From: Limosilactobacillus caviae
GTDB lineage: Bacteria > Bacillota > Bacilli > Lactobacillales > Lactobacillaceae
Length of the DNA stretch: 64,000 bases
Direction of reading: 5' to 3'
Assembly (NCBI RefSeq): GCF_014635905.1
Contig: NZ_BMDS01000001.1
Location: 124,001 to 188,000 of the forward strand
The notes under the pieces were generated by a model that was not told where the DNA came from, did no database searches, and saw only the letters and a program-made list of their open reading frames with translations. Below, piece after piece: positions 25,293-33,626 of this stretch. The stretch's first letter is position 1. Each line of letters opens with the position of its first letter. Position numbers and translations under genes: made by a program.

Positions 25293-25452
25293 TTTTGCAA
25301 TAGAAACATTTTGATTTTTGATGCATTATCACCCAATTTGTAATAATAATTTTGCCTAATTCACTACAAAATCACGCTGTTTGTCATAATATTCACAAAA
25401 TCAGTCATTTTTGCAATAATGTCCTACAATAATTTGCTACTCCAATCACAAA

Positions 25453-25989
25453 CTAAAACAATTTATTTTCAAAAGCAGTACCGAGGAGTGCAACCTGTGA
25501 ATTATATGTGTTTAGTTTACGATCGGCAGTCGCAATTGAATCATCCGGCATTAAGCTAATTTGTAAATTAACGGGAAGCGGCGTCATCTTCAAGCCAGTT
25601 ATAACCAGTTTCATTGCAATTTGTGCTTGCGGTCCGCCATGTCCGCCAAATGTTACTAGACTAACCGGTTTGTCTCGCCATTCTTTACCTAAATAATCAA
25701 TGGCGTTCTTCAAAACTGCTGGATAGCCCCAATTGTATTGCGGAAAAACGAATACAAAACCATCGTAGCTTTGAACCAATTCGCTCCATTTTCGTGTCTT
25801 TTCGTGAATATATAGTCCCAAATAAGGAATTTTAGGTTCATTCATCATCGGTAAATCAATTTCTTTTAAGTCAATAATGTCAAATTGAACCTTTGTACTT
25901 TTCTTTAGTTGAACTTTTAACCAATCAGCTACTTGCATACTCCGCCGATTAGGACGAACACTGCCAACAATAATTCCAACTTTTTTCAT
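25453..25989 (-). CDS. NADPH-dependent FMN reductase
   Basis: 178 aa. The flavodoxin-like start IIVGSVRPNRRSMQVADWL binds the FMN phosphate. FVFPQYNWGYPAVLKNAIDYL is the conserved flavin and dimer region, followed by VTFGGHGG. This is typical of azoreductase/chromate reductase-like proteins. GGAGG precedes the ATG. It is monocistronic. Confidence 0.87.
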   Translation of the reverse strand: MKKVGIIVGSVRPNRRSMQVADWLKVQLKKSTKVQFDIIDLKEIDLPMMNEPKIPYLGLYIHEKTRKWSELVQSYDGFVFVFPQYNWGYPAVLKNAIDYLGKEWRDKPVSLVTFGGHGGPQAQIAMKLVITGLKMTPLPVNLQISLMPDDSIATADRKLNTYNSQVALLGTAFENKLF

Positions 25990-26048
25990 TACCTTTGCCT
26001 CCTTTTAATATCTTCATTTTAATAGCTTTTTTGAAAAGGTAAAAGAAA

Positions 26049-26083
26049 AACGAGGACCTGAGCTAATCCCAGTCCCCTCGTTT
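26049..26083 (-). terminator. Terminator overlapping the 64-aa gene's end
   Basis: Minus-strand AAACGAGG...CCTCGTTT hairpin with inner ACTGGGAT/AGCTCAGGT pairing, followed by TTCTTTT. Confidence 0.7.
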
Positions 26084-26257
26084 CTTATGATAAAAAGCCC
26101 AATCAATTTTATATTTTGGTCGTTTTACCTGCCACCAAGTTCGTAACTGTCTTGCTCTAAATTGGTAGCGTTCAAATTCATCGTTCTCTATCCTTGTCTC
26201 ATCAGGTAATGTCAGCGGTGTTTCGGCCGTTATATTCGCACTTGCTCTTTCTTGCAT
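26063..26257 (-). CDS. Small protein whose signal-peptide-like sequence precedes the first ATG
   Basis: From the ATG at 26257 there are 64 codons: MQERASANITAETPLTLP, then an acidic stretch, then a basic, aromatic tail ending FYHKKRGDWD. The same frame stays open upstream to a TGA at about 26327. It encodes FKIRIKRYQIILFGILAIAG just before the ATG, a good membrane or signal segment, but with no ATG, GTG or TTG in it. Either an ATT codon at 26314 is used or the start codon has been lost. Family not recognised. Confidence 0.45.
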   Translation of the reverse strand: MQERASANITAETPLTLPDETRIENDEFERYQFRARQLRTWWQVKRPKYKIDWAFYHKKRGDWD

Positions 26258-26427
26258 GACAAATATCCCTGCTATGGCTAGTATCCCAAAAAGAATTATT
26301 TGATAACGTTTAATCCTTATTTTAAATCAAATCCTTCAGTTCTTACATTGCAATCAACTGTCACTATAATTACTATACCATCTTCACCGGCTTTAAATAA
26401 TTACCTAAACAAAACTCAATAAATTCT

Positions 26428-26907
26428 TTACTTATGATATGGCAAGCCATTAATAATGGTAAAAGCCCGATAAATTTGTTCACTTAAAACTAAACGCATT
26501 AACTGGTGCGGTAAGGTAAACCGTCCAAATGATATTTGTGTATCTGCTCGTTTCAAGACTGCTGGACTCAATCCTAATGAACCGCCAATAACAAAAGTAA
26601 TATCGCTATGACCATAAGTCGTTAATTTATTGATCTCTTTAGCAAATTCTTCAGACGTACGTTCCTTCCCCTTAATCGCAAGCGCATATACATATTCACG
26701 ATCTTTAATTTTATCAAGGATTCGTTCTCCCTCTTTTGCCATCACTTCATCCATCTCAGCTTGACTCAATGATTCAGGCGCTTTTTCATCAGGAACCTCG
26801 ACAATTTCAAATTTACAATAGCGTCCTAAGCGTTTAGCATACTCAGCAATTCCCGCTTTAAAATACTTTTCTTTCAATTTACCCACACCAATAATTTTTA
26901 TATTCAA
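26428..26907 (-). CDS. rlmH: 23S rRNA pseudouridine-1915 N3-methyltransferase RlmH
   Basis: 159 aa, the exact RlmH length, from a TTG start ([14 protein letters not shown]). The SPOUT knot is seen in [14 protein letters not shown] and [23 protein letters not shown], ending in the conserved LPYHK. It methylates helix 69 of 23S rRNA with SAM. Starting at the upstream ATG would add 16 non-conserved residues. The region in front is packed with DnaA boxes. Confidence 0.93.
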   Translation of the reverse strand: MNIKIIGVGKLKEKYFKAGIAEYAKRLGRYCKFEIVEVPDEKAPESLSQAEMDEVMAKEGERILDKIKDREYVYALAIKGKERTSEEFAKEINKLTTYGHSDITFVIGGSLGLSPAVLKRADTQISFGRFTLPHQLMRLVLSEQIYRAFTIINGLPYHK

Positions 26908-26929
26908 GATATCCACTACCTTCCACAGT

Positions 26930-27241
26930 TTATCCACAAAGTTATCCACAGGCAATTACAGACTTTAATACTTTTTCCGAATGTTCGGTTAATTTTTTGT
27001 TAAAAAAGCGTTTTCTTAAAAAGAAGTTATCCACAGTTATCTACAGGAACGGTTGTTCATCATCAATTCTCAAATCCCTTGTGTCTGTAAGGATAAGTAA
27101 TTACAATTATCAAAGTATTCCACTTATCCACATTATACCAGTCAGCCTGTGGATAACTTGTGAACAACAATATTTATTAATATACCAACATTTATAAAAT
27201 TAATTTAAATTTAGTGCTAGTTATCCACCGACTTATCCACA
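26930..27241. promoter_or_regulatory. DnaA-box cluster upstream of rlmH
   Basis: Perfect TTATCCACA boxes occur at 26930, 26942, 27027, 27124 and 27233, and one in reverse (TGTGGATAA) at 27148. One-mismatch copies are at 27037 (TTATCTACA) and 27221 (TTATCCACC). That is eight in 312 bp, about as dense as oriC, yet about 35 kb from it. There is no gene in 26908-27374. A DnaA-titrating or initiation-modulating site is likely, since comparable clusters exist near the B. subtilis origin. Confidence 0.85.
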
Positions 27242-27374
27242 AGTGATTTCACAGTATTATTTTAACGTATTTCTAACGATTTACAACACAATCTGTGGTA
27301 AACATACAACGCAATGTCATCTGACGAATATTAAATTATATGGTTTTTAGATTATTCGGGATTTTAACTTCAAA

Positions 27375-28361
27375 TTACTTAAAAATAATTCCATGTTGTT
27401 CTGCTTCCTGCTGGAAATCTGCCGGAACCTTTATTCCTAGTTTATGAGCCTGCTTTAAATTAAGAACAGGTTCTCCATGATGATAATCATTAACTGCCAG
27501 CTGTCCTGCTTTTTCACCTTTCAAGATGCGGGCGGCCATTTTTCCTGCTGCTTTACCTTGTCCATATTGACTAAGGCTAATTGACGCTACTCCACCATCT
27601 TTGACCATTGTATCGGCACTAGGAAAGACCGGCTTATTTACTGCATTCGCATTTTTTACTAATACTCCCATCGATCCGGCAATTATATTGTCACTTGGAA
27701 CAATAACAGCATCAACCTTACTCAACATCGTTTGCGAAGTCTGATCCAGTTCATTAGCATTTGCGATCGTATAAGTTTTTAAATTAACGTGTAATTTACG
27801 CGCGGCTTTAACCATTGTTTGATACTGGCTTTCAGAAGACGTATCACTTGATGTATAAATTACCCCAAGCGTCTTAATATCCGGTATAAACTTCTTTACT
27901 AACGCAACTTGTTGTTCACTGGGATTAACATCATGCACGCCAGTAACATTGCCACCTGGATTTTTTTCATTCTTTACTAGCCCGGCACCAACCGGATCAC
28001 CAATTCCTCCCATCACTATCGGAATATCCTTAGTTGCATTAGCAAGGGCCTGGCAAGCTGGAGTTGTAATACCAACAATAACTTTTGCATGGTCATTTAC
28101 TAATTTGTTTGCCATCGTATTTAGATTTGCTTGATCGCCATTCGCATTCTGATATTCAATTTTTATATTCTTTCCGTTTCGGTATCCTTCTTCCGCTAAA
28201 CCCGCAACAACCCCCTTTTGTATTTGATCTAACGCTGGATGATGTATCATCGTTAAAATCCCTACTACCGGCTTTGTGGTTCGCTGATGAAGTTTTAAAA
28301 GTCCAAAATAGCCCCCAACTATAACAATTCCGACAATAATGTATCTCATAATTCGTTTCAT
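27375..28361 (-). CDS. Tryptophan/tyrosine-type ABC substrate-binding protein (TrpX-like)
   Basis: 328 aa of the periplasmic-binding-like I family (ABC_sub_bind). It has VVGILTMIHHPALDQIQKGVVAGL, EYQNANGDQ, GIGDPVGAGLV, TGVHDV and LGVIYTSSDTSSE. The N-terminal helix (residues 5-22) has no lipobox Cys, so it is probably membrane-anchored. In streptococci TrpX binds aromatic amino acids for a TrpXYZ importer; here no permease or ATPase gene is adjacent. GGAG precedes the ATG at 28361. The upstream leader peptide with a Trp codon supports a tryptophan role. Confidence 0.82.
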   Translation of the reverse strand: MKRIMRYIIVGIVIVGGYFGLLKLHQRTTKPVVGILTMIHHPALDQIQKGVVAGLAEEGYRNGKNIKIEYQNANGDQANLNTMANKLVNDHAKVIVGITTPACQALANATKDIPIVMGGIGDPVGAGLVKNEKNPGGNVTGVHDVNPSEQQVALVKKFIPDIKTLGVIYTSSDTSSESQYQTMVKAARKLHVNLKTYTIANANELDQTSQTMLSKVDAVIVPSDNIIAGSMGVLVKNANAVNKPVFPSADTMVKDGGVASISLSQYGQGKAAGKMAARILKGEKAGQLAVNDYHHGEPVLNLKQAHKLGIKVPADFQQEAEQHGIIFK

Positions 28362-28383
28362 CACTATCTCCACCTTTCAAAAT

Positions 28384-28555
28384 AAAAAGGAGCTCCACGT
28401 TCGGAACTCCCACTATTTTTCAGTGAAATAGAAAAAGCCCGTACGTGAAATCCGTACAGGCCCTGTTTGTACATGATAAAGAAGCCGGTACAGATATAAT
28501 CTGTGAATTAACCCAGGTCATATCTGTACAACAGCTATCCCTGAGTTACCGGCTT
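28384..28555 (-). promoter_or_regulatory. Attenuator with competing hairpins and two tandem terminators
   Basis: Plus-strand coordinates. AAGCCGGTA (28482-28490) can pair with TACCGGCTT (28547-28555). TAACCCAGG (28509-28517) can pair with CCTGAGTTA (28540-28548). GTACAGATAT (28488-28497) can pair with ATATCTGTAC (28520-28529). These overlap and cannot all form at once. Towards the gene follow a terminator with arms 28437-28445 and 28453-28461 plus T5, and a second with arms 28389-28396 and 28403-28410 plus TTTTTATTTT. Confidence 0.7.
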
Positions 28556-28593
28556 TGCCAACTACTATTCAATTGGAAAGTTTGATAGCTCAT
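28546..28593 (-). CDS. Leader peptide, 15 aa, with Trp codon
   Basis: MSYQTFQLNSSWQSR, with GAGGAG 8 nt before the ATG. The single Trp is codon 12, and the stop codon lies inside the 5' arm of the CCGG hairpin. Position and structure match a ribosome-stalling leader for tryptophan-responsive control of the downstream binding-protein gene. One Trp codon (plus Tyr and Phe) is fewer than in classical trpL, so the amino acid sensed is inferred. Confidence 0.62.
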   Translation of the reverse strand: MSYQTFQLNSSWQSR

Positions 28594-28667
28594 TTGCTTT
28601 ACTCCTCATAAACGAATTAAGTTTAGTTTAATGGCAAGTAATTTAAAAGTCAATGAGATCTTTTTAA

Positions 28668-29165
28668 TCAAGCATATTGATGGGCAATTTTTCCACAAAC
28701 TGCGGCCACAATTGCAGCAAGAATATCATCAATAAATGTATTTACGTGAACCTTATCATGGTCGAATTTTGCGATAATACCATTCTTTACCCTGTCGAAG
28801 TAGCCAAAGTTTGTTGTGCCGATTGTCCCATAGATATTAGCAATCTGTAAGGCAAGGGTCTCGTCTACTCCAAACACCCCCGCATCGTTTTTTATAATGC
28901 TTGCTAAGGGTTCGTCTACCTTTCCTTCTTCAGTAAGTCGATCAAGCTCAAGGGCGACCATCGCACTATTTAGTAATTCACGCTTATGCATTGTATCGAT
29001 CAAGAATTTTTGACATGTTTCTAACGTTAAATCTGGTTCAAAGTCTTTTTGGGTTTCATATACGATTTTAGCTAGTTCATTTAAGTCTACACCACGTTCT
29101 TTTAAGCGGTTTACTACAAATTCATATGCCTTTGTATCGGGGTATTTAAACCGTGGATTATTCAT
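28668..29165 (-). CDS. Phosphatidylglycerophosphatase A-like protein
   Basis: 165 aa, PgpA/YutG-like, with GVFGVDETLALQIANIYGTIG, NFGYFDRVKNGI and a conserved VNTFIDDILAAIVAA that supplies acidic metal ligands. In Firmicutes this soluble version is assigned to phosphatidylglycerol phosphate or related phosphatase activity, which is less certain than for the E. coli membrane enzyme. It sits between the htrA operon and the TrpX-like gene. Confidence 0.75.
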   Translation of the reverse strand: MNNPRFKYPDTKAYEFVVNRLKERGVDLNELAKIVYETQKDFEPDLTLETCQKFLIDTMHKRELLNSAMVALELDRLTEEGKVDEPLASIIKNDAGVFGVDETLALQIANIYGTIGTTNFGYFDRVKNGIIAKFDHDKVHVNTFIDDILAAIVAAVCGKIAHQYA

Positions 29166-29231
29166 TTTACCCACTATCCTTTATATTAATAATCTATATT
29201 ATACCGCTCTTTAATCAGTGGAGTTTAATCT

Positions 29232-29260
29232 AAAAAGGCTGAGAGTTTTCTCCCAGCCTC
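29232..29260 (-). terminator. Terminator of the wal-htrA operon
   Basis: Minus-strand AGGCTGGGAG pairs with CTCTCAGCCT, followed by TTTTT. Confidence 0.85.
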
Positions 29261-29267
29261 TAATATT

Positions 29268-30548
29268 TTAATTATTCTCTTGTTGTGAATCATCGGTTGA
29301 CGTTGTATCAGCACTCTTTGTTAAGTGTAAAGTAGCCGTGTGCTCCTGACCATCATGGTAGTATGTCACTTTTGCTGTTTCACCAACCTTGTACTTATAT
29401 AATGCAGCCTTCAATGAACCCGTATCTGTAATCTGAGTATCGCCAAGTTTTGTGATAACATCATACTTCTTTAATCCAGCAGTATCTGCAACTGATCCGC
29501 TATTTACATCCATAATTACTACCCCTTTGCTTACGCTAGTTGGTAGTTTCAAGACTGATTGCTGCTGGTCTGAAGTTACATTACTAAGATCTACCATGCT
29601 AATTCCTAATGATGGACGGGTAATTTTTCCATCCTTAATTAACTGGTTGATAATTGTTACTACTTCATTACTTGGGATAGCAAAACCGATCCCTTCAACT
29701 GAGGATCCCTGTGTATCTGAGGAAAGTTTCATTGAGTTAATTCCGATAACTTGACCAGCCATGTTAATTAATGGGCCACCGGAATTACCAGAGTTAATAG
29801 CTGCATCAGTTTGAATAACCGATGTTAACGTTCCATCAGTTCCAGCCTTTAACGTCCGATCTTTTGCGGAAATAATCCCTTTAGTTACTGTGTTGGCATA
29901 TTCACTTCCCATTGGTGAACCGATTGCTAGAACATCTTGTCCCGGGACAATTGAGTTAGAGTTACCAAAGGATGCGATTGTCTTAACATTTTTAGCATTA
30001 ATCTTTAGGACAGCTAAGTCTGTTGCCGAGTCAGCACCAACTAAATCAGCATTAACTTTTTTACCATTGCTTAGAATTACTTGAAGGGCATTTGAACCTT
30101 TTACAACGTGGTTATTTGTTACAACATAAGCAGAGTCACCGCTCTTTTTATAAATAACTCCAGACCCTTCACTAGCTGTTTCTAGCTTATTGTCATTTGA
30201 AGAGCTGCTACTGCTGCCATTAGCACTACTATTGCCATAACCAAAAATGCCTAAGGTACCATTTGACTGTTGAACTTTTTGCTTATTAATAACACTAACA
30301 ACAGCACCTTGAACTGACTTATACGCTTGTGAAGCCTCACCGTTCAAGTCCGCTTTGTTTTTATTAACCTTTGTCCCGCCAGACTTGTTAGAACCGGTTG
30401 GAACCCGAGTACTTGCTACTTCCTCATGATGTTGTACTAAGTTGTTAATTCCTAATGCAATTCCACCACCAATCAGGCCGGCAAGTAACCCAACAACGAT
30501 TACTCCCAGCCATAAGCGGTCTTTAAAAGCCTGTTTTATTTTCTTCAT
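29268..30548 (-). CDS. htrA: HtrA/DegP-like membrane-anchored serine protease
   Basis: 426 aa. A membrane anchor (about 12-36) and a Ser/Asn-rich linker precede a trypsin-like domain with catalytic His in VVTNNHVV, Asp in DLAVLKI and Ser in GNSGGPL. One PDZ domain (about 310-400) contains KYDVITKLGDTQITD. It degrades or refolds damaged secreted proteins outside the membrane. The ATG at 30548 has GGAGGG 7 nt upstream. It follows walJ in the wal cluster, the usual lactobacillar order. Confidence 0.93.
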   Translation of the reverse strand: MKKIKQAFKDRLWLGVIVVGLLAGLIGGGIALGINNLVQHHEEVASTRVPTGSNKSGGTKVNKNKADLNGEASQAYKSVQGAVVSVINKQKVQQSNGTLGIFGYGNSSANGSSSSSSNDNKLETASEGSGVIYKKSGDSAYVVTNNHVVKGSNALQVILSNGKKVNADLVGADSATDLAVLKINAKNVKTIASFGNSNSIVPGQDVLAIGSPMGSEYANTVTKGIISAKDRTLKAGTDGTLTSVIQTDAAINSGNSGGPLINMAGQVIGINSMKLSSDTQGSSVEGIGFAIPSNEVVTIINQLIKDGKITRPSLGISMVDLSNVTSDQQQSVLKLPTSVSKGVVIMDVNSGSVADTAGLKKYDVITKLGDTQITDTGSLKAALYKYKVGETAKVTYYHDGQEHTATLHLTKSADTTSTDDSQQENN

Positions 30549-30651
30549 CAATCAACCCTCCGATTAAAGAATTGCTATCTTCAAGTTACAATTTAAATAT
30601 GAAAAATATTTGAATAAAGTTAATAAAAAACGTGATATCTTGGTATTTTTC

Positions 30652-31458
30652 CTATAACGTCATTAATTTACTAGGAGTCTCCGGCTCGGCATCTTGTAAT
30701 TTAAAGTCATGGTCAACACCAAAATCATGCTGTTCCATTAAACTTGCAACCGTTAAGTGCGCTAAAGAACGCATATTATTATGCTGACTGCGATGACCGA
30801 GAAAGATCTCTTTAGTTCGTCGACCAATCACGCTCATTAATGCATCTGCACCTTCTTCATTTGAAAGGTGCCCTTCATCCCCTAAAATCCGTTGCTTTAG
30901 CGGCCATGAATAAGGACCCATCCGTAGCATTTCTGTATCATGGTTGCATTCCATTACGTAGGCATCCGCATTTCGAATTGTTCCTTCAACTCGGTCAGAT
31001 ACATACCCAGTGTCTGTAAGAATACAAAAAGTTTTGTTATTATGGTGGACCTGGTAAAACTGCGGTTGAGCTGCATCATGCGATACGGCAAAACTTTCAA
31101 TATCCATGTCACCTAAATCTTTAACCGTATTAGGGGCGATAACGTGCTTTTGTTCTAACGGAATCTTACCAACCTTATCAGCCATCGCTTGCCACGTTCC
31201 CTCATTGGCATAGACGTCCATGCCATAACGACGAGCTAATACCCCGACACCATGCGTATGGTCACTGTGTTCATGCGTTACAAAAATTGCATCGACGTCT
31301 TTTAATGACCGATCAATCTTTTTCATTAAGTTCTCAATTCGCTTACCGCTTAACCCGGCATCAATTAAGATTCGATGGTTACGCGTTTCCAAATAAGTTA
31401 CATTTCCCGTACTCCCACTCGCAAGTACACTATAACGTAATGGATCCGTTTCTGTCAC
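30652..31458 (-). CDS. walJ: WalJ (YycJ) metallo-beta-lactamase-fold hydrolase
   Basis: 268 aa with a GTG start after GAGGAGG. THEHSDHTHG is the HxHxDH zinc motif; further ligands are in VMECNHD and HLSNEEG, then LGHRS. The family has been linked to coordination of cell division with replication and to DNA end processing. It is the fifth gene of the wal operon. Confidence 0.92.
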   Translation of the reverse strand: MTETDPLRYSVLASGSTGNVTYLETRNHRILIDAGLSGKRIENLMKKIDRSLKDVDAIFVTHEHSDHTHGVGVLARRYGMDVYANEGTWQAMADKVGKIPLEQKHVIAPNTVKDLGDMDIESFAVSHDAAQPQFYQVHHNNKTFCILTDTGYVSDRVEGTIRNADAYVMECNHDTEMLRMGPYSWPLKQRILGDEGHLSNEEGADALMSVIGRRTKEIFLGHRSQHNNMRSLAHLTVASLMEQHDFGVDHDFKLQDAEPETPSKLMTL

Positions 31459-31475
31459 TTAAAGTTCCTCCTCAA

Positions 31476-32318
31476 TTACTTATTATTTAACGAATTAGTA
31501 TTCACACTATCTGGTGTCTCTTTCATTACCGTACTATTAAACGCATTAACTTGTAGCTGCTGGATTGCCCCTGAGTTTTTAGTCTTAATTTCAACAATCC
31601 ACGTTGGAACATATACTGATTTGTCATCCGTAGTCGTATTAAGCAATTTAGAATAACTTAATGTAGCCCACCGAATTCGGGAGTTGTTTGGTATTTGGTT
31701 ATGTTTATATAGCCAAGTAATTGCCCTTCGTTGACTGATGGTATTTGACCGCTGACGTAAAACTTCTACATCTTGTAGATAAGTCTGGGTATAACCAGTT
31801 ACCTCATGATCAGAATTTATCCGAAAGCGAATTTGCCCATCATTTGATATTAACGGCTTATCTTCAAGAACCTGGGTGTAGACAATAGTATTTTTATCAG
31901 ATAGCTCTTTATTGTAACGATAATGATCACCTAAGCTAATCATCCTTTTGTTCTTTAGTAGTCGGTTAATCCGTTGAACCGTATTATCTGCGGAAACTTT
32001 AATCGGTTTATCAAATTCACTCGTTAGTGTTCCAGATGTAAATCGAAAATTCTGGTTGTGTAGCTTATCCGATTCTTGTTCTAAAACGCCGCCATCTGTT
32101 GAGCGTTTTCCAGCAATGTAATATCCTGTTTGCTGCTTGTTAGAAAGATTCCCGTAATTGATTGAATCATTACGCATCTCTTTAAGAACCGTAGATTGCC
32201 GATTTTGTTGACCATTCGATACTGTAAACCTAGTTTCTAAAATTAACGAACTACCAACAAAAATATCAAAAAGCAGAAAGGCGAGAATAAATATCCATTG
32301 AATACGTTTAAAATTCAT
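31476..32318 (-). CDS. walI: WalI (YycI), regulator of WalK
   Basis: 280 aa. One N-terminal membrane helix (IFILAFLLFDIFVG) is followed by an extracellular YycI domain with the family's FDxPI and YTQVLEDKPLI-type segments. With WalH it restrains the WalK kinase through transmembrane helix contacts. It lies directly after walH. Confidence 0.9.
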   Translation of the reverse strand: MNFKRIQWIFILAFLLFDIFVGSSLILETRFTVSNGQQNRQSTVLKEMRNDSINYGNLSNKQQTGYYIAGKRSTDGGVLEQESDKLHNQNFRFTSGTLTSEFDKPIKVSADNTVQRINRLLKNKRMISLGDHYRYNKELSDKNTIVYTQVLEDKPLISNDGQIRFRINSDHEVTGYTQTYLQDVEVLRQRSNTISQRRAITWLYKHNQIPNNSRIRWATLSYSKLLNTTTDDKSVYVPTWIVEIKTKNSGAIQQLQVNAFNSTVMKETPDSVNTNSLNNK

Positions 32319-32330
32319 TCATTACCCCTC

Positions 32331-33626
32331 CTACTTTTCCAATTCCGTGTACTCAACCCAATGACCACGATATTTAATAAAGTATGTTGGCACCAATTTA
32401 ACCACATGATTGTTAACACTGTTGCTCTTCCAAATATATCCAACACGCAAGTCTTTAATATCGCGCATTCGATTAGTAGCGTGTAATTGGTTAATAACTT
32501 CAGTGCTTGACGGAAGCTTGACCATCTGGTGATCGATTGGCAGCGGAACCTGTAAGCTATACAGGCTCAACCAATATCGTTCATTACCGCTACTAGTTGA
32601 CTCTAAAGTCACCTCACCATATCCATCGCTGTTAAAAATCGGGAAACTATTAACATATGCTCGATAATTCAATCGCCGACCTTGTTCACTTACTTCATCA
32701 TACCGTAAATTATCAAGCGGCATCCCAATTGCAGTCAATTTATTATAGAAATGCGAGAAAATCTGACTAGTTGATTCACGGTCATCCTTGCTTAAATAAT
32801 TCTCATACTTAAGAGTTCCGTTTTGGCGATTATAGATTAAACGGCGGTTAGTTCCATCAGTATATGTCGTCTCATTTCCGTTTTTATTAGCGGTAATCGT
32901 TGTATGCTGATTAGTACTCATCAAACTAGCGCTTAACGTATCAATGTTTTGCGCAGTAATCTGATATCCTAACTCTGGTAATTCAAACGAGTGCGGATAC
33001 ATCATAACGGCAACTCCATTAATAATTTTATGGTCGACCGGTATCTGCTCCATTGACGTTAATAAGCGTCTAATATGGCTAAAGTTCCCCTTTTCAACCC
33101 GTACACGATACACACTATAATGATGATCCCCAAGTAAATAAATCTCATGCTGCCCATTTAAAGGAATAACAATATGATTAATCTGATTTACCCGGTCTGT
33201 ATCAATCGATTGCGAAAATGTCTCATTAAATACAGAACTGGGAACTTCATCAGGATACGTCAGCATTAATGAATTTCGACGACGTAAATAACTTAAATAA
33301 ACGTCACTGTTATTCTGCTTAACAACATTTGTCCGTCCTAGTTTCCAACTCTCTAATTCTCGTTTTACACTTAAAATTAAATTGGCTTTAGGGCTATGGA
33401 GCTGATTCTGGCTACCTTTTTTATTTGTCTCAATTGCTTTTGTCGGTAGGTAAACATCTCCCATTGATTGCGGGGTATATTGCGACTGATTATTACTATA
33501 ACTCTCGTGTCGCGCCCCTTCATAAGGAAACGGATTTGTCCAAACAATCCATGAAATGAATAAACTAAGAAGCACAACAACCGTTAAAGCGATTGATTGC
33601 CAATTACTTTTCAGTTTCCTCATCAT
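32331..33626 (-). CDS. walH: WalH (YycH), regulator of WalK
   Basis: 431 aa. One N-terminal membrane helix (SIALTVVVLLSLFISWIVW) and a large extracellular YycH domain. The ATG at 33626 lies inside the last codons of walK with GAGGA upstream; the longer frame from 33653 is unlikely. The overlap indicates translational coupling. Confidence 0.9.
   Translation of the reverse strand: MMRKLKSNWQSIALTVVVLLSLFISWIVWTNPFPYEGARHESYSNNQSQYTPQSMGDVYLPTKAIETNKKGSQNQLHSPKANLILSVKRELESWKLGRTNVVKQNNSDVYLSYLRRRNSLMLTYPDEVPSSVFNETFSQSIDTDRVNQINHIVIPLNGQHEIYLLGDHHYSVYRVRVEKGNFSHIRRLLTSMEQIPVDHKIINGVAVMMYPHSFELPELGYQITAQNIDTLSASLMSTNQHTTITANKNGNETTYTDGTNRRLIYNRQNGTLKYENYLSKDDRESTSQIFSHFYNKLTAIGMPLDNLRYDEVSEQGRRLNYRAYVNSFPIFNSDGYGEVTLESTSSGNERYWLSLYSLQVPLPIDHQMVKLPSSTEVINQLHATNRMRDIKDLRVGYIWKSNSVNNHVVKLVPTYFIKYRGHWVEYTELEK

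Noticed and set aside
28378-28610. T-box or SAM-type riboswitch before the TrpX-like gene
   Set aside because: The conserved T-box and SAM core sequences are missing; a leader peptide with its own ribosome site is present.
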